Source: Chrysoporthe austroafricana (lineage: Eukaryota; Ascomycota; Sordariomycetes; Diaporthales; Cryphonectriaceae). From it: a DNA stretch of 64,000 bases. This document shows, one piece after another, positions 10,737 through 22,626 of this stretch (position 1 is the stretch's first letter; every line of letters starts with the position of its first letter). The position numbers and the translations under genes are program-made. Under the pieces are notes generated by a model, which worked only from the letters and a program-made list of their open reading frames with translations, was not told where the DNA came from and made no database searches. The stretch is from NCBI GenBank assembly GCA_001051155.2, contig JYIP02000009.1:1860001-1924000 (forward strand). The letters are read 5' to 3'.

Positions 10737-13195
10737 ATGGCAGACAGTCCCCGTGGGCCCGAGACGCCGCCAGCAGCCCAGCACCTACGCAGCTGTGTGG
10801 TGTGTCGCCAGAGGAAGGTCAAGTGTGACCGACAACAGCCTTGCTCCAACTGTGTTCGGTCTGGATGCGACTGCGTCTACCCATCGGGCCGAGGCAGGGC
10901 CCCCAAGAGGTCCAGGCATGACGTCGAGACCCAGCTCGCCGACAAGCTCTCCCGGCTCGAGGCCATTATCAAGCGGCTGGCGTCCGAGAATGCATCTCAA
11001 GCGACCGCACTGTCGGCACGTCAGAACGCCCCACCGGCTCCGGAACCTTCACACCCACCGGAGGGTAGTGCTCCTGATGTCCCTGTCACAGACCAGCATC
11101 ACGACTCTCCGAAAACCGCCTCAGACCAGCCCAGTCCCGGTGTCGCCTCCGTCGAGGGTCAGCTCAACCGGCTGGTGATCGACCCGAAGAAGAGCTACTA
11201 CGTCAGCAACCCGCTGTGGGCCAGTCTGGCTAATGAGGTCAGCCCCCCTCAGACCCGTCCGCAGATGTCATGTATGATTCCTGGATCTGACACAGGCGGT
11301 AGATTGATGAGCTGCGCGAGATCATCGCCAAGCCGGAGGACGAGGTTGAAGATCCCGCCCCTGCGTGGACAGAGGTCCCTCCCGGCCATGACAGCCCTAG
11401 CCATGACAGCATCAACGCCGCTCTATTCGGGTACCGATCCCTGGCGCACTCTCTACGGCCCTATCACCCGCTGCTACCCCAAGCACTCGACATCTTCTCG
11501 ACGTTTACCGAGAATGTCGTGCCGCTCCTGAGACTCTTCCACATGCCCACGCTGTCTGCCTTGTACCGGGATGCGATTGCCTCGACTGTTCCGCTGGAGA
11601 GAAACACCGAGGCTCTCATCTTCGCCATCTACTACTCTGCCATCGTGAGCATGCCCCCGGACCAGTGCATGAGCCTCCTAGGCATGGCTCATCACATCGC
11701 TGTGGAGCGCTACCGTTTCGCCGTCGAGCAGGCAATAGCCCGTGCCGACCTGTTGAACACACAGAGTGTCGTCCTTCTGCAGGCGGTCGTGCTTTTCCTC
11801 TCCGCGCTACGCACCCACAATGACAGCCGTGCGTCGTGGTCGCTGACGACACTCACATTTCACCTGGCGCAGACGATGGGTCTTCACCGCGACGGCACGG
11901 TCTTCGGGCTGAAACCCTTCGACACGGAGATTCGGAGGCGCCTATGGTGGCACATCTGCATCCTGGACAGTCGATCGTCTGACCACCACGGATTCGGACC
12001 GATCATGTACCAGTCGATGTTCGATACGCAGCTACCGCTCAACATCAATGATGAAGATCTCTCCCCCGAGATGACAGAGCCGCCCAGGGAACGGGAAGAG
12101 GGGACGGATATGACGTTCTGCCTCGTCCGCTGTGAAGCCATTAACATGGCGGTAAAAGCCAGGCTGCTCGCACCGGACCCGCCCCGATCTCCAGAACAGA
12201 CAGGCGGTAAACCGGAAATGTCAGCAGGCGAGCGGCTGGAACTGCTGCAAGCCCTGGAGACGAAGTTGAAAGACCGCTATCTTCCCCAGTGCAACACATC
12301 TTCGCCCATATTAGTGCTCGCATCTCTGATAGTCCGGCTGATATCCGTACACTTCCACCTGATCATCTGCTACCCTCTAAGGCGCATAGACGCTGGAGAT
12401 AGTAGCCTTCTGACCAACCCCGGACCTACCACGTCGTTCCCAGCGCCCGCGGCAGAGAATGCTGTGAAGCGTGAGCAGCTCGACCCGGGCCCGCCTTCAG
12501 GGACCGAGGGCTCGGATGTCATGACCCGCGACCAGCTTTTCCAGACCGGCATCGAGATCCTCGAAATTTCCTCCCGGATCCTCACCCTCCCCGCGACCAG
12601 CAGGTGGGTCTGGTATTCCAAGAGCCACGTGCAGTGGCATGTCGTCGCGTTTGTACTCTCGGAGATTTGCAGACGACCTGCTTCGCCCGAGTGCGAGCGT
12701 GCCTGGACCTGCGTAACGATGATGTATACCGCATGGAATATGCAGACCTCTGCGACGCAGGGTTTGATGTGGAAGTCTGTCCGGAGGCTGATGGCCAAGG
12801 CAAAGCACGTGCGCGAGCTGCAGGCCCAGGGAAAAGATGACTCCAGTAGCATGGCGCCCTCCGTCGACGGTGGTTCAAGCGCCCAGGGACCACCAGCGCA
12901 GCTAGATTGGTCTACCGGCTACACTCCCACTACAGTCGCGAATGCGCCCCCAGCAACATGGGGCACATTGGGCATTGGCGGCTTCACTTCGGGTCTCGAT
13001 GCACCTACCGACCTTGGCTTCCAGCAAGGCTTCTTGGGAATAGAGTCGAATGACCCGTTCATAGAGCTTCTAGACATACCGTCGGACATGCCCATGACGG
13101 ACACGTTTGGCACGGCAGATGTCAATCCGGGTGATATATTAAGCGACTTCGCTTTTAGTGAGCCCACCACCCAAGGATCAGGTTGGACTCTTTGA
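10737..13195 (+). CDS. Zn2Cys6 fungal transcription factor
   Basis: Exon 1 (10737-11237) joins exon 2 (11303-13195) over a 65-bp intron in phase 0, giving 797 residues. The zinc cluster has all six cysteines, C20, C23, C30, C36, C39 and C46 (CVVCRQRKVKCDRQQPCSNC...), followed by a basic linker and a short coiled coil (LADKLSRLEAIIKRLASE). The middle holds a 'Fungal_trans' regulatory domain: LLQAVVLFLSALRTH, AQTMGLHRDG and EIRRRLWWHICILDSRSS. The C-terminus is acidic and aromatic and may be an activation region. A nuclear DNA-binding regulator is expected. The divergent MFS gene is the obvious candidate target, but that is inference from position. Target sites and inducer are unknown. Confidence 0.92.
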
Positions 13196-14582
13196 GGGCG
13201 ACAAGGGATTCTCGTATTCGCTGTCTGAAGAACTATAACTTTCCATGGCTCCACAAGGACCATACCTGATCTTCTGAAGAGGCTGAACGGCTCTATTTGA
13301 GGCCATGGTTTACGCACGAGGTGAAAAGCTGAGCTCATGTGGGCATTTTGCAGGCGAGTCAGCAGGTCAAACTAAGAGGTCTTCCGCATGATGAATGTTC
13401 CTAGCCGCAGAGACGCGAGAAATTCATATTTTGCTTAGTCTCAAGATGGACCGGACAACGTTTACAAGAGCGTTATTTCTGTAATCCCGGCCCGTAGGGC
13501 TATCTGATGCGTGCGAATCTCACACAACTGGTCACATCACAACGGCTGCAGGGCGGTCAACAGATGACAGTCTGGTGCGTTGACTTGAAGCCAAGTGGCC
13601 TTCGTTCTGCACATTTTTTCTCAACTTTCCCTTCTAGCAACGTCCATTATCACCGTATTACACGTTATCTCCTCTCAGATCTGTCCTTCTGCAAATGCCT
13701 TCGTGACAACCTTGAGCAACTTAGACGACATCCTCAGTGCTAGGTGCGCCATTGTCCACTGTCCTGGCTGTCGGCAGACGTTGATTTAAGGTTTGGCATG
13801 GAGCGTGCTAAGCAGATCAGTGGAGCTGCGTACTGCACGCCTCCCAAGGAGGCAAGGGGGTCTAAGAACCGTAGAAGCAGCTATCGGACAATGAGGACGG
13901 GATGCATTGGTCATTTAGACTTGACTGTTAGGCATCACGAATGGATGATGGGTCAGACAGACGCTTCAACAGTAGGCCCTCTGAGGTAGACATGGCGCGA
14001 CGCCCGACCACCGTGCACGTCTTGACAATTGATCAAACCGAAAATCACGCCCTGGGTTCCTAGCACTTATAACTATCAGCGAGAGTGCTAACAGTCTGCA
14101 CTCAGGCATAATGCTCACCACTGCAAGAAATATGTTCAAAATTGGTTCCAAAGCTTGCAAACGCGTTAACGACCATGAAAGCCAGTGCGTCAACAATCCA
14201 AATTGATTGCTCCTATCATAGAACACAGACCTTGGAAACCTTTGGGGTGCAGAGACCGGCGAGTGCCATGAGTACAGCAAGGCGCATCGAGATTAGCAAA
14301 ACGAATAGCTGTTATGAATCTCCAACAGTACAGCTGTAGTCCTCTTCGCCCCGCCAGAGTCTACTCGATCTTGCTTGGACTCGTTAACACCAAGATCACT
14401 CTAGAGAAGGGGAGGCTAGGACTTGTGTATGATGATCTTGAATTCGGGATTCTATTTACGTCTCTAATGATGCTTCTCTGTGCCTATTGTCCACCAAAGA
14501 ACCACTCAGCTCGTTGTCTAACAATGCTATCCAAAATCAAACATCGAGTCAGCTCCAGCATTTCGTCAGTGTCTCGCTAGCA
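13196..14582. other. Intergenic, nothing recognised
   Basis: Only short unrelated open frames on both strands; no domain, splice pattern or repeat could be supported. Confidence 0.4.
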
Positions 14583-15356
14583 TCAATGAACGACCAGAGC
14601 CAGGGCAAAATCTATATGCACCGGCCGGTGAGTCCTCCTTTCAATAAGCACATTGTTCCGGTGCCTGTCATAATCCCAGATTCCACTGCGACGGATCCGT
14701 CTCTCCGCGTCTTCGGATGCCTTGATGATGGCATTCCTCTGATCAACATCTAACACATCGCTCTCGACGTAGCCTTCCATTTTAACGCCGTCGATCCACT
14801 CGATGAGGATGGCGCCGATCTCAAAGAACTGGCTATTGGCACCCTCAGGCCTCCAAGAGGCTTGGGCCAGGAATCTAGGGATGCAAATTCCCTGGAGGTG
14901 CTTCAGCTTTCGGTACACCTTCACCTCGCTGTTAAAGTCCTCGTGGGCGTAGAACTGAAGCTTCCCCTCCCTCTCGGCGACAATGGGCTTGATCGGTTCA
15001 CGATCGCGGAGTCGGTTGAAAAGAGCCGGCGCGAAACCCTGTTGGACGTATTCTTTCCATGCATCGTCCATCTCAGGCACGTAAATGTTGTCCCAGCGCT
15101 GCATGTTGTTGTACCGCCGGTCGTATGTCTTGAGAACGGCTCGAATGGGGCCCTTCATCGTCTGGACTTCGACTTCCATGACGGGTGAGGAGGTGAATTC
15201 GCCAAAGAAGCCCGTGATGGTGGCCTCGAGAAGTGGTCCGTTGAAGAGCGTGGGGTCGCTGTTGGCGATGTCGAGGGTGAAAGACACAGTGCTACCGATC
15301 TCGTAGCATGGCGGACTATGAACGCCTGAGGGGCGATGTGTCTCGTGTGCGGCCAT
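14583..15356 (-). CDS. Protein-kinase-like fold protein, short C-terminus
   Basis: A single exon of 257 codons starts at MAAHETHRPSG; an upstream in-frame ATG at 15380 is less likely. Kinase-like landmarks run in order: a beta-rich N-lobe (VSFTLDIA...EATITGFFG), VLKTYDRR as a possible lysine strand, EVKVYRKLKHLQGICIPRFLA (helix C), AILIEWIDGV (hinge), WDYDRHRNNVLIE (catalytic loop with D and N) and VHIDFALA in place of the metal-binding DFG. This matches fungal proteins of the APH/protein-kinase-like superfamily. The frame stops seven codons after IDFALA, whereas family members normally carry on with several more helices. It may therefore be a truncated copy or lack a last exon that I could not find. 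Activity is doubtful. Confidence 0.6.
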   Translation of the reverse strand: MAAHETHRPSGVHSPPCYEIGSTVSFTLDIANSDPTLFNGPLLEATITGFFGEFTSSPVMEVEVQTMKGPIRAVLKTYDRRYNNMQRWDNIYVPEMDDAWKEYVQQGFAPALFNRLRDREPIKPIVAEREGKLQFYAHEDFNSEVKVYRKLKHLQGICIPRFLAQASWRPEGANSQFFEIGAILIEWIDGVKMEGYVESDVLDVDQRNAIIKASEDAERRIRRSGIWDYDRHRNNVLIERRTHRPVHIDFALALVVH

Positions 15357-15380
15357 TTTGGTATGAGACAAATTCAGCAC

Positions 15381-18300
15381 TTGTATTAAAGATCAAGAAT
15401 CCTCGAGTATGAATAGCAGAAATCGATAATAGAGAGGACATCCAAGGGCCAGTTAGATATATATATATTTGCAGTTAGTATGGGAAGACAGATGGAGCTG
15501 ATCGGTTTTTTTCTAGGCCCGGCGGTCAAAAGATCTACCAAAAATCAAGAATTGACCAAAATGACTCCTTGACAGAAATCATCATCATAGGCGTATTGGA
15601 ATGACGTTTGTCCAATACGAGAAGGCCGTTTAGAGAAGAGCTATACGATATCTAGTAGCTATACGACTACAATGCGATTATCATCGGGAAGGCAGCAACA
15701 AAGGCCCTTAAATTGGATCGATAGCAATACTGACCCTTCATCAGAGTCCCGATACAAGAGCAGGATATTTATTCTTTATCCTCCATAGGAAAAGGAAGAA
15801 GTCGCATTGAAAAGTCCAAGTACCATAGGCTGTTGATCGCCCTGCGAGAAAGATTTCTTGAGTAATTTGCGCACGCAGAGAGTGGTATGTTACTGCTACG
15901 GCTACTCATGTACGCCCTAGGACTATGGGCTACATTCTAGTAAAGATTTGTGTGGATCATTGGCTGGAAACCTTGTGGTGTTAGTGTAGAATAAATGTTT
16001 CGGCGTAGCAGGTTCTGTGTAGACGATCGGCGACATGGATTCCACTAAGCTCATGCTCTTCCTACCTTCAGCATCTAGCTATTTTAGACCGGAATCATTT
16101 CTAACCTGACCGAAGATGTCACGCTCCTTCAAAGCCCCCTGTAGAACTCTGTGGATACGCTCACATGCTAGAAGATGTTCTCCAGGATACCTCAGATCTT
16201 AGTGCAATGTTGATTTGAACTTAACGCCAAAAGCTTCATGCTGTAAGATTCTTTTTTCTTTCTTTCTTCCAACATGTACCCTTTCTTTTGGTACACTATA
16301 AAAACACTTTATACGTTTTTGCCTGGTGGAGATGGCGGCACCAGCAAGTCACAGTTAGAAACCTCGTCATTGCAAGGCTAACGATCAGTGCAGCAAGGTG
16401 GCCTCAATTACGAAGTACTAGAAGTGCGAGCCCGCACCAGTGATTGATCTCAATTCTGACAGGCTATTAAAAACGAGTGGCGCAAGTTTTACTGGGAGAT
16501 TCTATGCGCCTAGTTGCCTCGAATTGGTTCTCTAATGGTGGGTTATTAATTTTCGACAGAATTCTGCATCACACAAAAATGGAAATTCGTTGGCGGGAGC
16601 GTCTATTTGTACAGAAAAGGGCTTAGTAGCGAACATGGATGTCAAACGACTAGAATTTGCTCTCCTAAGCTTTGGCCATGTCTGGAGCCATCTAAAGCCA
16701 TTGCTGCAAGGTCCTTACATCATAGAGCAGAAGCTTTATCTGAAGCCTACTACCTAGGAGGTACTTAATCAATCAATACAAGGACTAGCTACTGAATGAT
16801 ACGGCGTGGGCCAATAGAATAGCGACTCATATCTGGCGAAATGTGGTATCGTAGAAGCTAGCGATGACAGCAAAAAAGCAACGCATGGTTATACAGCGCA
16901 ACAGCAGCATGGGTATACAGCCCAACGTTTTTAGATATTGACAGACCAAAAAACTCCTATTAAAATGAGCTTGCCTCAAGTAAGTGGGAAAGTGACGACG
17001 AAGGCTATTAGTAATTCCTCTTCAGCTACGTATACACTGAAGTATGATCTATCGTTCTCACTCGAACATGTCCCCCTTGATACAGACTAGCACGCATATC
17101 TGCATTTGTAGAACACAACGATACTGCAGAAGTGAAGATCTTGATAACTTGCTCGACTATCCCCAGGAGGAACGAATAGACACAGCGTTTAGCGCGCTCC
17201 ACTTCGTGGTCTCCTAGCGCAACCCCCTAGTACGCTGCCGTGACTATGAACGGACGCAACATAGCTAAGTGCTCTCGGGGGTATAAACATGTGTTGCGTC
17301 TTTTGGACGCACAAGATTAAGCCTGACTTTGGTAGTCCAGACGAACAATGACGTGTGGGAAGCCATCAAACTGGTATACTGCATGGAACACGGTCAATGA
17401 TTTCGGCCATCTTAGGTCGTATGACCCCATTCGAGACTTGTCGCATCCTAGAGCGAAGAGCGAGAGAAGGGCGGCATGCCGACTACCCGTTGTGGCTGAA
17501 GTCTGAGGATGCTCTAGTGTATCAAGCAGTACGCACTCCGGAGCAGCTGTGCCTTTATATTTATCAGACGACACTCGACATGCTTCATGGTTATGAGTCA
17601 AGGCTCTCGACGTTCACTAATTACTACCCTACAGAAGCAGCGAATTTTATACCACAAGATACCTATAGATCTTGAGTTTGGTGACACTACGATGACAGTC
17701 TAGTATATGCTGCCTTCGCGTACATTGACGAGACTACCCAAATATTTAGAGAGAGAAATCAAAGCTCGCTGCTCTGATGGGTGTACGGGAGGCTTGTCGA
17801 ACCGCTGTTTATGCCAAAATTATCGGACAGTTATTTCTGCAGTCAGTCATGCTGTGATAGAGCTAGGTTTTCGGGGGGGGGGGTCATCCTAGACTACACT
17901 GGTTGATTCAGGCGAGACAAGCGACCTCGAGTAAATCGGTGCCGCAAGGTCTGCGGCACAAGTTGGCAATGAAGAAGAACCTCGCTTGTTGCCACTTATT
18001 GCTTCTCGTGCTCCTAGCTCCACAATATATCGTCGTGAAATCAACTTCATCCGTCGTGAGGATTGAATACGGCCGACATCTAATCGATGAATCAAGGGGT
18101 GTAGAGGACATCATCCACGACGCGGCAGGCCCTTTTCACGAGTGCGGTGGAGGTATACGGAGCCAGCTAGGGCGGACGTCACCTGCCCGGTTATTAATGG
18201 AAAAAGTTCGCATAAGTCTGCGTATAACCTTCTGTCTGGTGGTCATGTGTTATCACATACGGGCGCCGGACATGACATCCGGCTGATTGGGGCATCACCT

Positions 18301-19367
18301 CCGAGAGAATCCACCGGGAGAAGGTGACAAGAATTTTGAGAAGCAAAGTGTGGTATCCATCCCTCGTGAACAGCCTAGTGGCTTCTTGCTCTTCGACGGC
18401 ACCCAGCTGCGCGGCAGCTCCGGGGCCACCTCGTCGACACGGCCCTGTCACCCTGGCACTGACACGCACGATATATCAGCGAGCATCAGCGGCTCCAGGG
18501 GATACATCTTGGGATCTCATCACTCCTCTCACCATGACTATCACGGCGGCACGATGCCTGTCGGGTCATCTGGTTCGCTTCTGCATATATCCGGGTGGCA
18601 GGCGGATTTCTGGGGGCATAGTTTCGACGGCATGAAGCTATCTAACGTGCTCGGGTTTACAGAACGCTCAGCAGTAGAGAATACAACGCCAAAGTCCGTA
18701 ACTTGGGCTGGGTTGCAGGGCACCGGACCCTCGGAGGGTAAAGGGGAGCGTAAAGGGGAGACCCCGGGATCTGGCGCGGACGCAGGTGGGTGTGAGCTTC
18801 TGCGATCAGTAGTGGGCACCAGATACGACTCGAGCAGCTCTGGCGAGACGCAACTTTACCTGGGAAGCTGGTTGGCTATTCCGGTTTGAAGTTCAGCTTG
18901 TGTGTGAGAGAGAGAGAGAGTGTGTGTGTGTGTCTTCCAGACATGTAGACCAATGTGCTCGCATACCCTCGCATTCACGGTGTCTATTGGGAAAAAGGCG
19001 AGGTAGAAACAGGCCACGTCCATCAATTCATCGGGTTCCGTACCCACGATTCTCCCACCACCCCGCGGTGCATGTCTGCACAAAGCTTACACCAGGCCGG
19101 ATGAGTCCATGCTTGTCTGTCGTCTAGGAACCCCCCCTCGCCTGTCTTCTCGAGTCGCATCCGTCCAGAGTGGCGTCAAAGGGCACGTAGAATCACATGC
19201 CAAATTTTTTTGTTTTTTGTTTTCTCTTGCCCAGGATCATTGGTGGGTGGTCTTGCTGCATCTTGTATTGTCTTTCCTTGTCAAGGGTGGTTGGTATAGT
19301 ACATTGCCCCCAATCTCTTCCACATCGATCGCTCCGGGCCTACGTTCGTGATGGGATGGAGGGGCAT
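15381..19367. other. Gene-poor region of about 4 kb
   Basis: No gene could be supported. The first 2 kb are AT-rich with short broken frames. A 9-bp inverted repeat, GACGCAACA...TGTTGCGTC, lies at about 17253-17298. An 11-base G run ends at 17883. A 200-codon ORF at 18287-18889 (plus) is rich in Gly, Ser and His and resembles no family; it is left out as a gene. A (TG)n(AG)n(TG)n microsatellite sits at 18900-18933. Confidence 0.45.
18900..18933. repeat. TG/AG compound microsatellite
   Basis: An uninterrupted run of TG, then AG, then TG dinucleotides is directly visible. It has no coding role. Confidence 0.9.
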
Positions 19368-20346
19368 CTAGTGTGCGTCGGGTTGGGCGATTATGTACGA
19401 GACTGCCGCATCGACTGCGGTCGCGGACATAAAGCATTAGCATAGGACGCTGACAGGATCTCCGGACTGATCAGGTGGTGGTGTCCAGTGTGTGGTGATG
19501 GCTAGCTCGGCGGTGACACCGCCAACCTCGGATGCGCCGGGACTGTCCACTGCGGAATAGGGATGAAGGAGATCGGTACTCACCAGAGTGGATGCCATCC
19601 GCATCCTTGTCGGGAATCTCAATGCTGAACTCCTACATCCGCGACGTGTCAGCTCAATTACCTTCCCCAAGTGATGTCGCCGGCCGCCATACCTCCTCGA
19701 TGGCCATCACGACCTCAACGGTGTCCAAGCTGTCCAGGCCGAGGTCGTTCATGAAGTGCGCGGTGGGCTTGATCTGGTTCCCGGGGATGTCATGTCAGTC
19801 AGCTCTTTCTATCCATAAGTCGCGGGGAGGGGATGGTAGTCGATTCAGAGCGGTGTTCGCGTACGTTGCTTGGGTCATTGACCTGCAGAAAGAAATTAGC
19901 ATCGCGGTTGGATCCCAATGACGATTCCTCCACGCTCGACACGGACATCTCCCATCACGCAACCCGCCTCCCGGTGAGCAGCGGAAGCCTCCTCCCTAGT
20001 CTCCAGGACCCTCAGGGCCCCCTCGGCTCACGCCCGTCCTCGTCGCCCTCCCCTCGCCCCCAGGTCCCCCGGCGTCTCGCCAGCCCGTGCCACCAGGGTA
20101 GAAGCTCACCTTATCGAACCCGGCCAGGAGGCTCATGATCCTCCCCTCGACGTCCTCCTTGCTCAGCGAGCTGCCGGCGGCGTACGTCCTAACGGCGCCC
20201 AGCTTCCAGGCGGCGGGGGCCACGCTCTTCTTCACAGCGACCGGTCGCAGCGCGGGTCTCGAGACGACGCCAAAGTTGCGGACGGCAGAGGGGGCAGCTC
20301 GCCGCGCGGCGGCGGCGGCGGTGCGGAGGGCGGCGGCGCGGAACAT
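19368..20346 (-). CDS. Mitochondrial acyl carrier protein, complex I subunit (NDUFAB1 homologue)
   Basis: Five exons read by eye splice in frame to 143 residues: 20110-20346, 19865-19882, 19693-19773, 19584-19632 and 19368-19414. The start MFRAAALRTAAAAARR is a typical mitochondrial presequence rich in Arg and Ala. The body has FDKVNDPSN, then HFMNDLGLDSLDTVEVVMAI with the phosphopantetheine-accepting S100, then EFSIEIPDKDADGIHS, and ends VDAAVSYIIAQPDAH, almost the family consensus. ACP carries acyl chains in mitochondrial fatty acid synthesis and is also a structural part of respiratory complex I and of LYR-protein complexes. Exon 2 is only 18 bp (V-N-D-P-S-N). The neighbour 674 bp upstream on the same strand is another complex I gene. 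Confidence 0.92.
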
Positions 20347-21020
20347 GTTTGGCTGGCTTGTCGCGGGGACCACAGATACAGGAGTCCGTATGGACAAGTG
20401 AGAAAAAGAGAGAGGGAGAGGGAGAGAGACGGGTAGCGCAGCACGAGAAGGGGGGGTGGACCGGGGCCGAGTTGTAATCGGTCGGGGTCAATTGGACGGC
20501 AGGTTCGCGGAGGTGATGTTCGACGATGGAGCTTTGGCCTGCTGGAGACGCAGTCGCGGGAGGTCGGAGTGATGACGAGAAATTTCTCGCCCGAGCTTTG
20601 CCTGCTGGCTGCCGGCTGGCCTAGGCCGGCTCTGGCTGGCGCTGGCTGGCGCTGCGCTGGGCGCACGGGCCACCCAGGCTGCGGGAGGCGGGAAGCTTGG
20701 ACCACCTCGACGGCGCTGATTAAATGACATATACCAGCGACGGCAGCACCATGAGGGTTGTACGCTGAAAAGTGCACTCGACTGGGAGACGACGCCCGTA
20801 GGAGGACGAGGTACATAGGTACGAACAAGATGGAACAGAAAATTCGGTGTCTCATTTTATATACAGTGTTTTTTGTCTACACATTTCCCGTCCCTCCGCT
20901 CGCCCGCCTCTGCATCTCCCTCCCTCCAGGATGAACAAGGGCACGCTGCCGTGCTCCATGGCTAGCAGTACAGTGCCTTGCCGTTGCCTGGTCAGATTAC
21001 GACAGGCCCGACCACGCTCT
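20347..21020. other. Promoter region of the acyl carrier protein gene
   Basis: Between two co-directional genes. It contains a purine-rich tract (20400-20432) and a GCTGGC-rich stretch near 20600-20670. No gene seen. Confidence 0.4.
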
Positions 21021-21940
21021 CTACCGGTAGGGGGAGTCCGCCCGGATCGCGGCCGCCAGCTCGGGCTCCCACTTGTCTCCGTTGGCCAGCAGCTTCTCTG
21101 TAGATATTGTCAGCAACAAGATCCAGCATCTCGAGACCGCAACCGGTGCAGCGGGGCGCGGACGGCATGACCTACCCTTGTTGTAGAGCAACTCCTCCCT
21201 CGTCTCGGTCGAGTACTCGGCGTTCGGCGACTCCACGATGGCGTCGACGGGGCAGCTCTCCTGGCAGAAGCCGCAGTAGATGCACTTGGTCATGTCGATA
21301 TCGTAGCGCGTGGTCCTGCGCGATCCGTCGGCGCGCTCCTCGGCCTCGATCGTGATCGCCTGCGCGGGGCAGATGGCCTCGCAGAGCTTGCAGGCGATGC
21401 AGCGCTCCTCGCCCGAGGGGTAGCGCCGGAGGGCGTGCTCGCCGCGGAAGCGGGGCGAGATGGGGCCCTTCTCGAAGGGGTAGTAGATTGTGTACCTGTG
21501 CGGGCGCGCTGGTGTCAGCGAGGTTGTGGTCTCCGGGCCAGGATTCATCCGGCCCCAGATTCTTCTCTTGCCTTCCCCTCATGCTGTTCCCGTTGCTGCG
21601 TGATCCGTGGTATGGACCCAGGAGGGAGGGGGTAGATAGGTACTCACGGCGGCCTGAAGAACTGCTCCAGCAGCACGTACATGCCCCGCGCCATCTCCGT
21701 CATCAGGAAGTACTTGCCCAGCTTGTCGAACGTGCGCTCCTCGTCCTCGTCCCACTTCTTGGGCGGCGGCTGCCGGAACCCCTTGGGCGGGGGCCCCATG
21801 GGCGTCGCATAGCCTCTCCTTATCACCAGCATGTGTTGTGCGGCGGGTGCGACGAGCCGGGAAGAGGTGGAGAGGGGGGAGGCGGTCGGGGCGAGGGCGG
21901 CCCGGGCGAGCTGGCGGGCTGTTGTTGAGGGGACCATCAT
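21021..21940 (-). CDS. NADH:ubiquinone oxidoreductase 23 kDa Fe-S subunit (NDUFS8/TYKY, NuoI homologue)
   Basis: Exons 21648-21940, 21176-21495 and 21021-21097 splice in frame to 229 residues, close to fungal orthologues. The N-terminal presequence [19 protein letters not shown]...RRGYATPMG targets mitochondria. Two 4Fe-4S motifs are intact, [12 protein letters not shown] (C130, C133, C136, C140) and [12 protein letters not shown] (C169, C172, C175, C179), in the order expected for the N6a/N6b clusters. [32 protein letters not shown] is the family's conserved core, quoted here as its two halves around PRFRGEH. The protein passes electrons along the peripheral arm of complex I. The C-terminal exon reads [18 protein letters not shown] well-conserved housekeeping gene. 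Confidence 0.95.
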
Positions 21941-22626
21941 GAGGGCTGCTGTCGTGGTCTGGGGATTGGGGGGGCGGGTGGTGATTGTTGGATGGCTGGC
22001 CTGGACGGTGTCGAGGTGCGGTATGGGATCTCGAGTGGGCGATGGGGAGAAGCTTGCAGGGCAGCTGGCAGCTTTTCCGCGGTCGGGGGGACGTCGCAGC
22101 CGGGGAAACCCAGAGGCAGGGGTGATCAATTGACCCGGGGCAGTCGGCGCAGAGGATCGAGGTCGGCGTCGAGGGGGTCGTCGGCAGCGAGAGCGAGACT
22201 GAGCCCTCCCTTGTAGCGCGGCTTGCGGTGTCGGTTGGCGGAGCGAGCTTGCTTCCCGTTGACGTTGACGGATGGGCAGTCTCGGGCCTGAGCTTGTTTT
22301 TGGCGGGTATTACAAAGGGCCGCCGCTGATTGGCCAGAGCTGCTTGGGTGGGTCTCTTCGCCTCCCACGTGACACCCCTCCAGATGCTCCGGGGCGATGA
22401 TGACCTCCGCGCTGGGGGTGTCCCAGGATGGCCTTTGAAAGAGAACTGTCTGGTCTCTGTAGAAAATTCAGGAAATTGCTATGCAGTCGTTGGTATTCGC
22501 TCTCGTGATATCTCGCTCTAATGCCCCGGAACAGCCTATTGAAACCAAAATACAAATCCAACGGGTATCCCATGGCCCCCCGCCATACGCATCCTCGTCG
22601 CCCGCGCCGCCCTACCCTCGGCGGGT
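21941..22626. other. Intergenic, GC-rich
   Basis: Upstream region of the Fe-S subunit gene and 3' flank of the conserved gene at 22627. Only shadow frames; no motif called. Confidence 0.4.

Noticed and set aside
18287..18889. 200-codon Gly/Ser/His-rich ORF
   Set aside because: Low complexity, no family resemblance, no splice partner, no promoter signal.
19441..19580. Alternative last exon of the acyl carrier protein gene (VDSPGASEV...)
   Set aside because: It does not match the family end; splicing to 19414 restores VDxAVxYIxxQPDAH.
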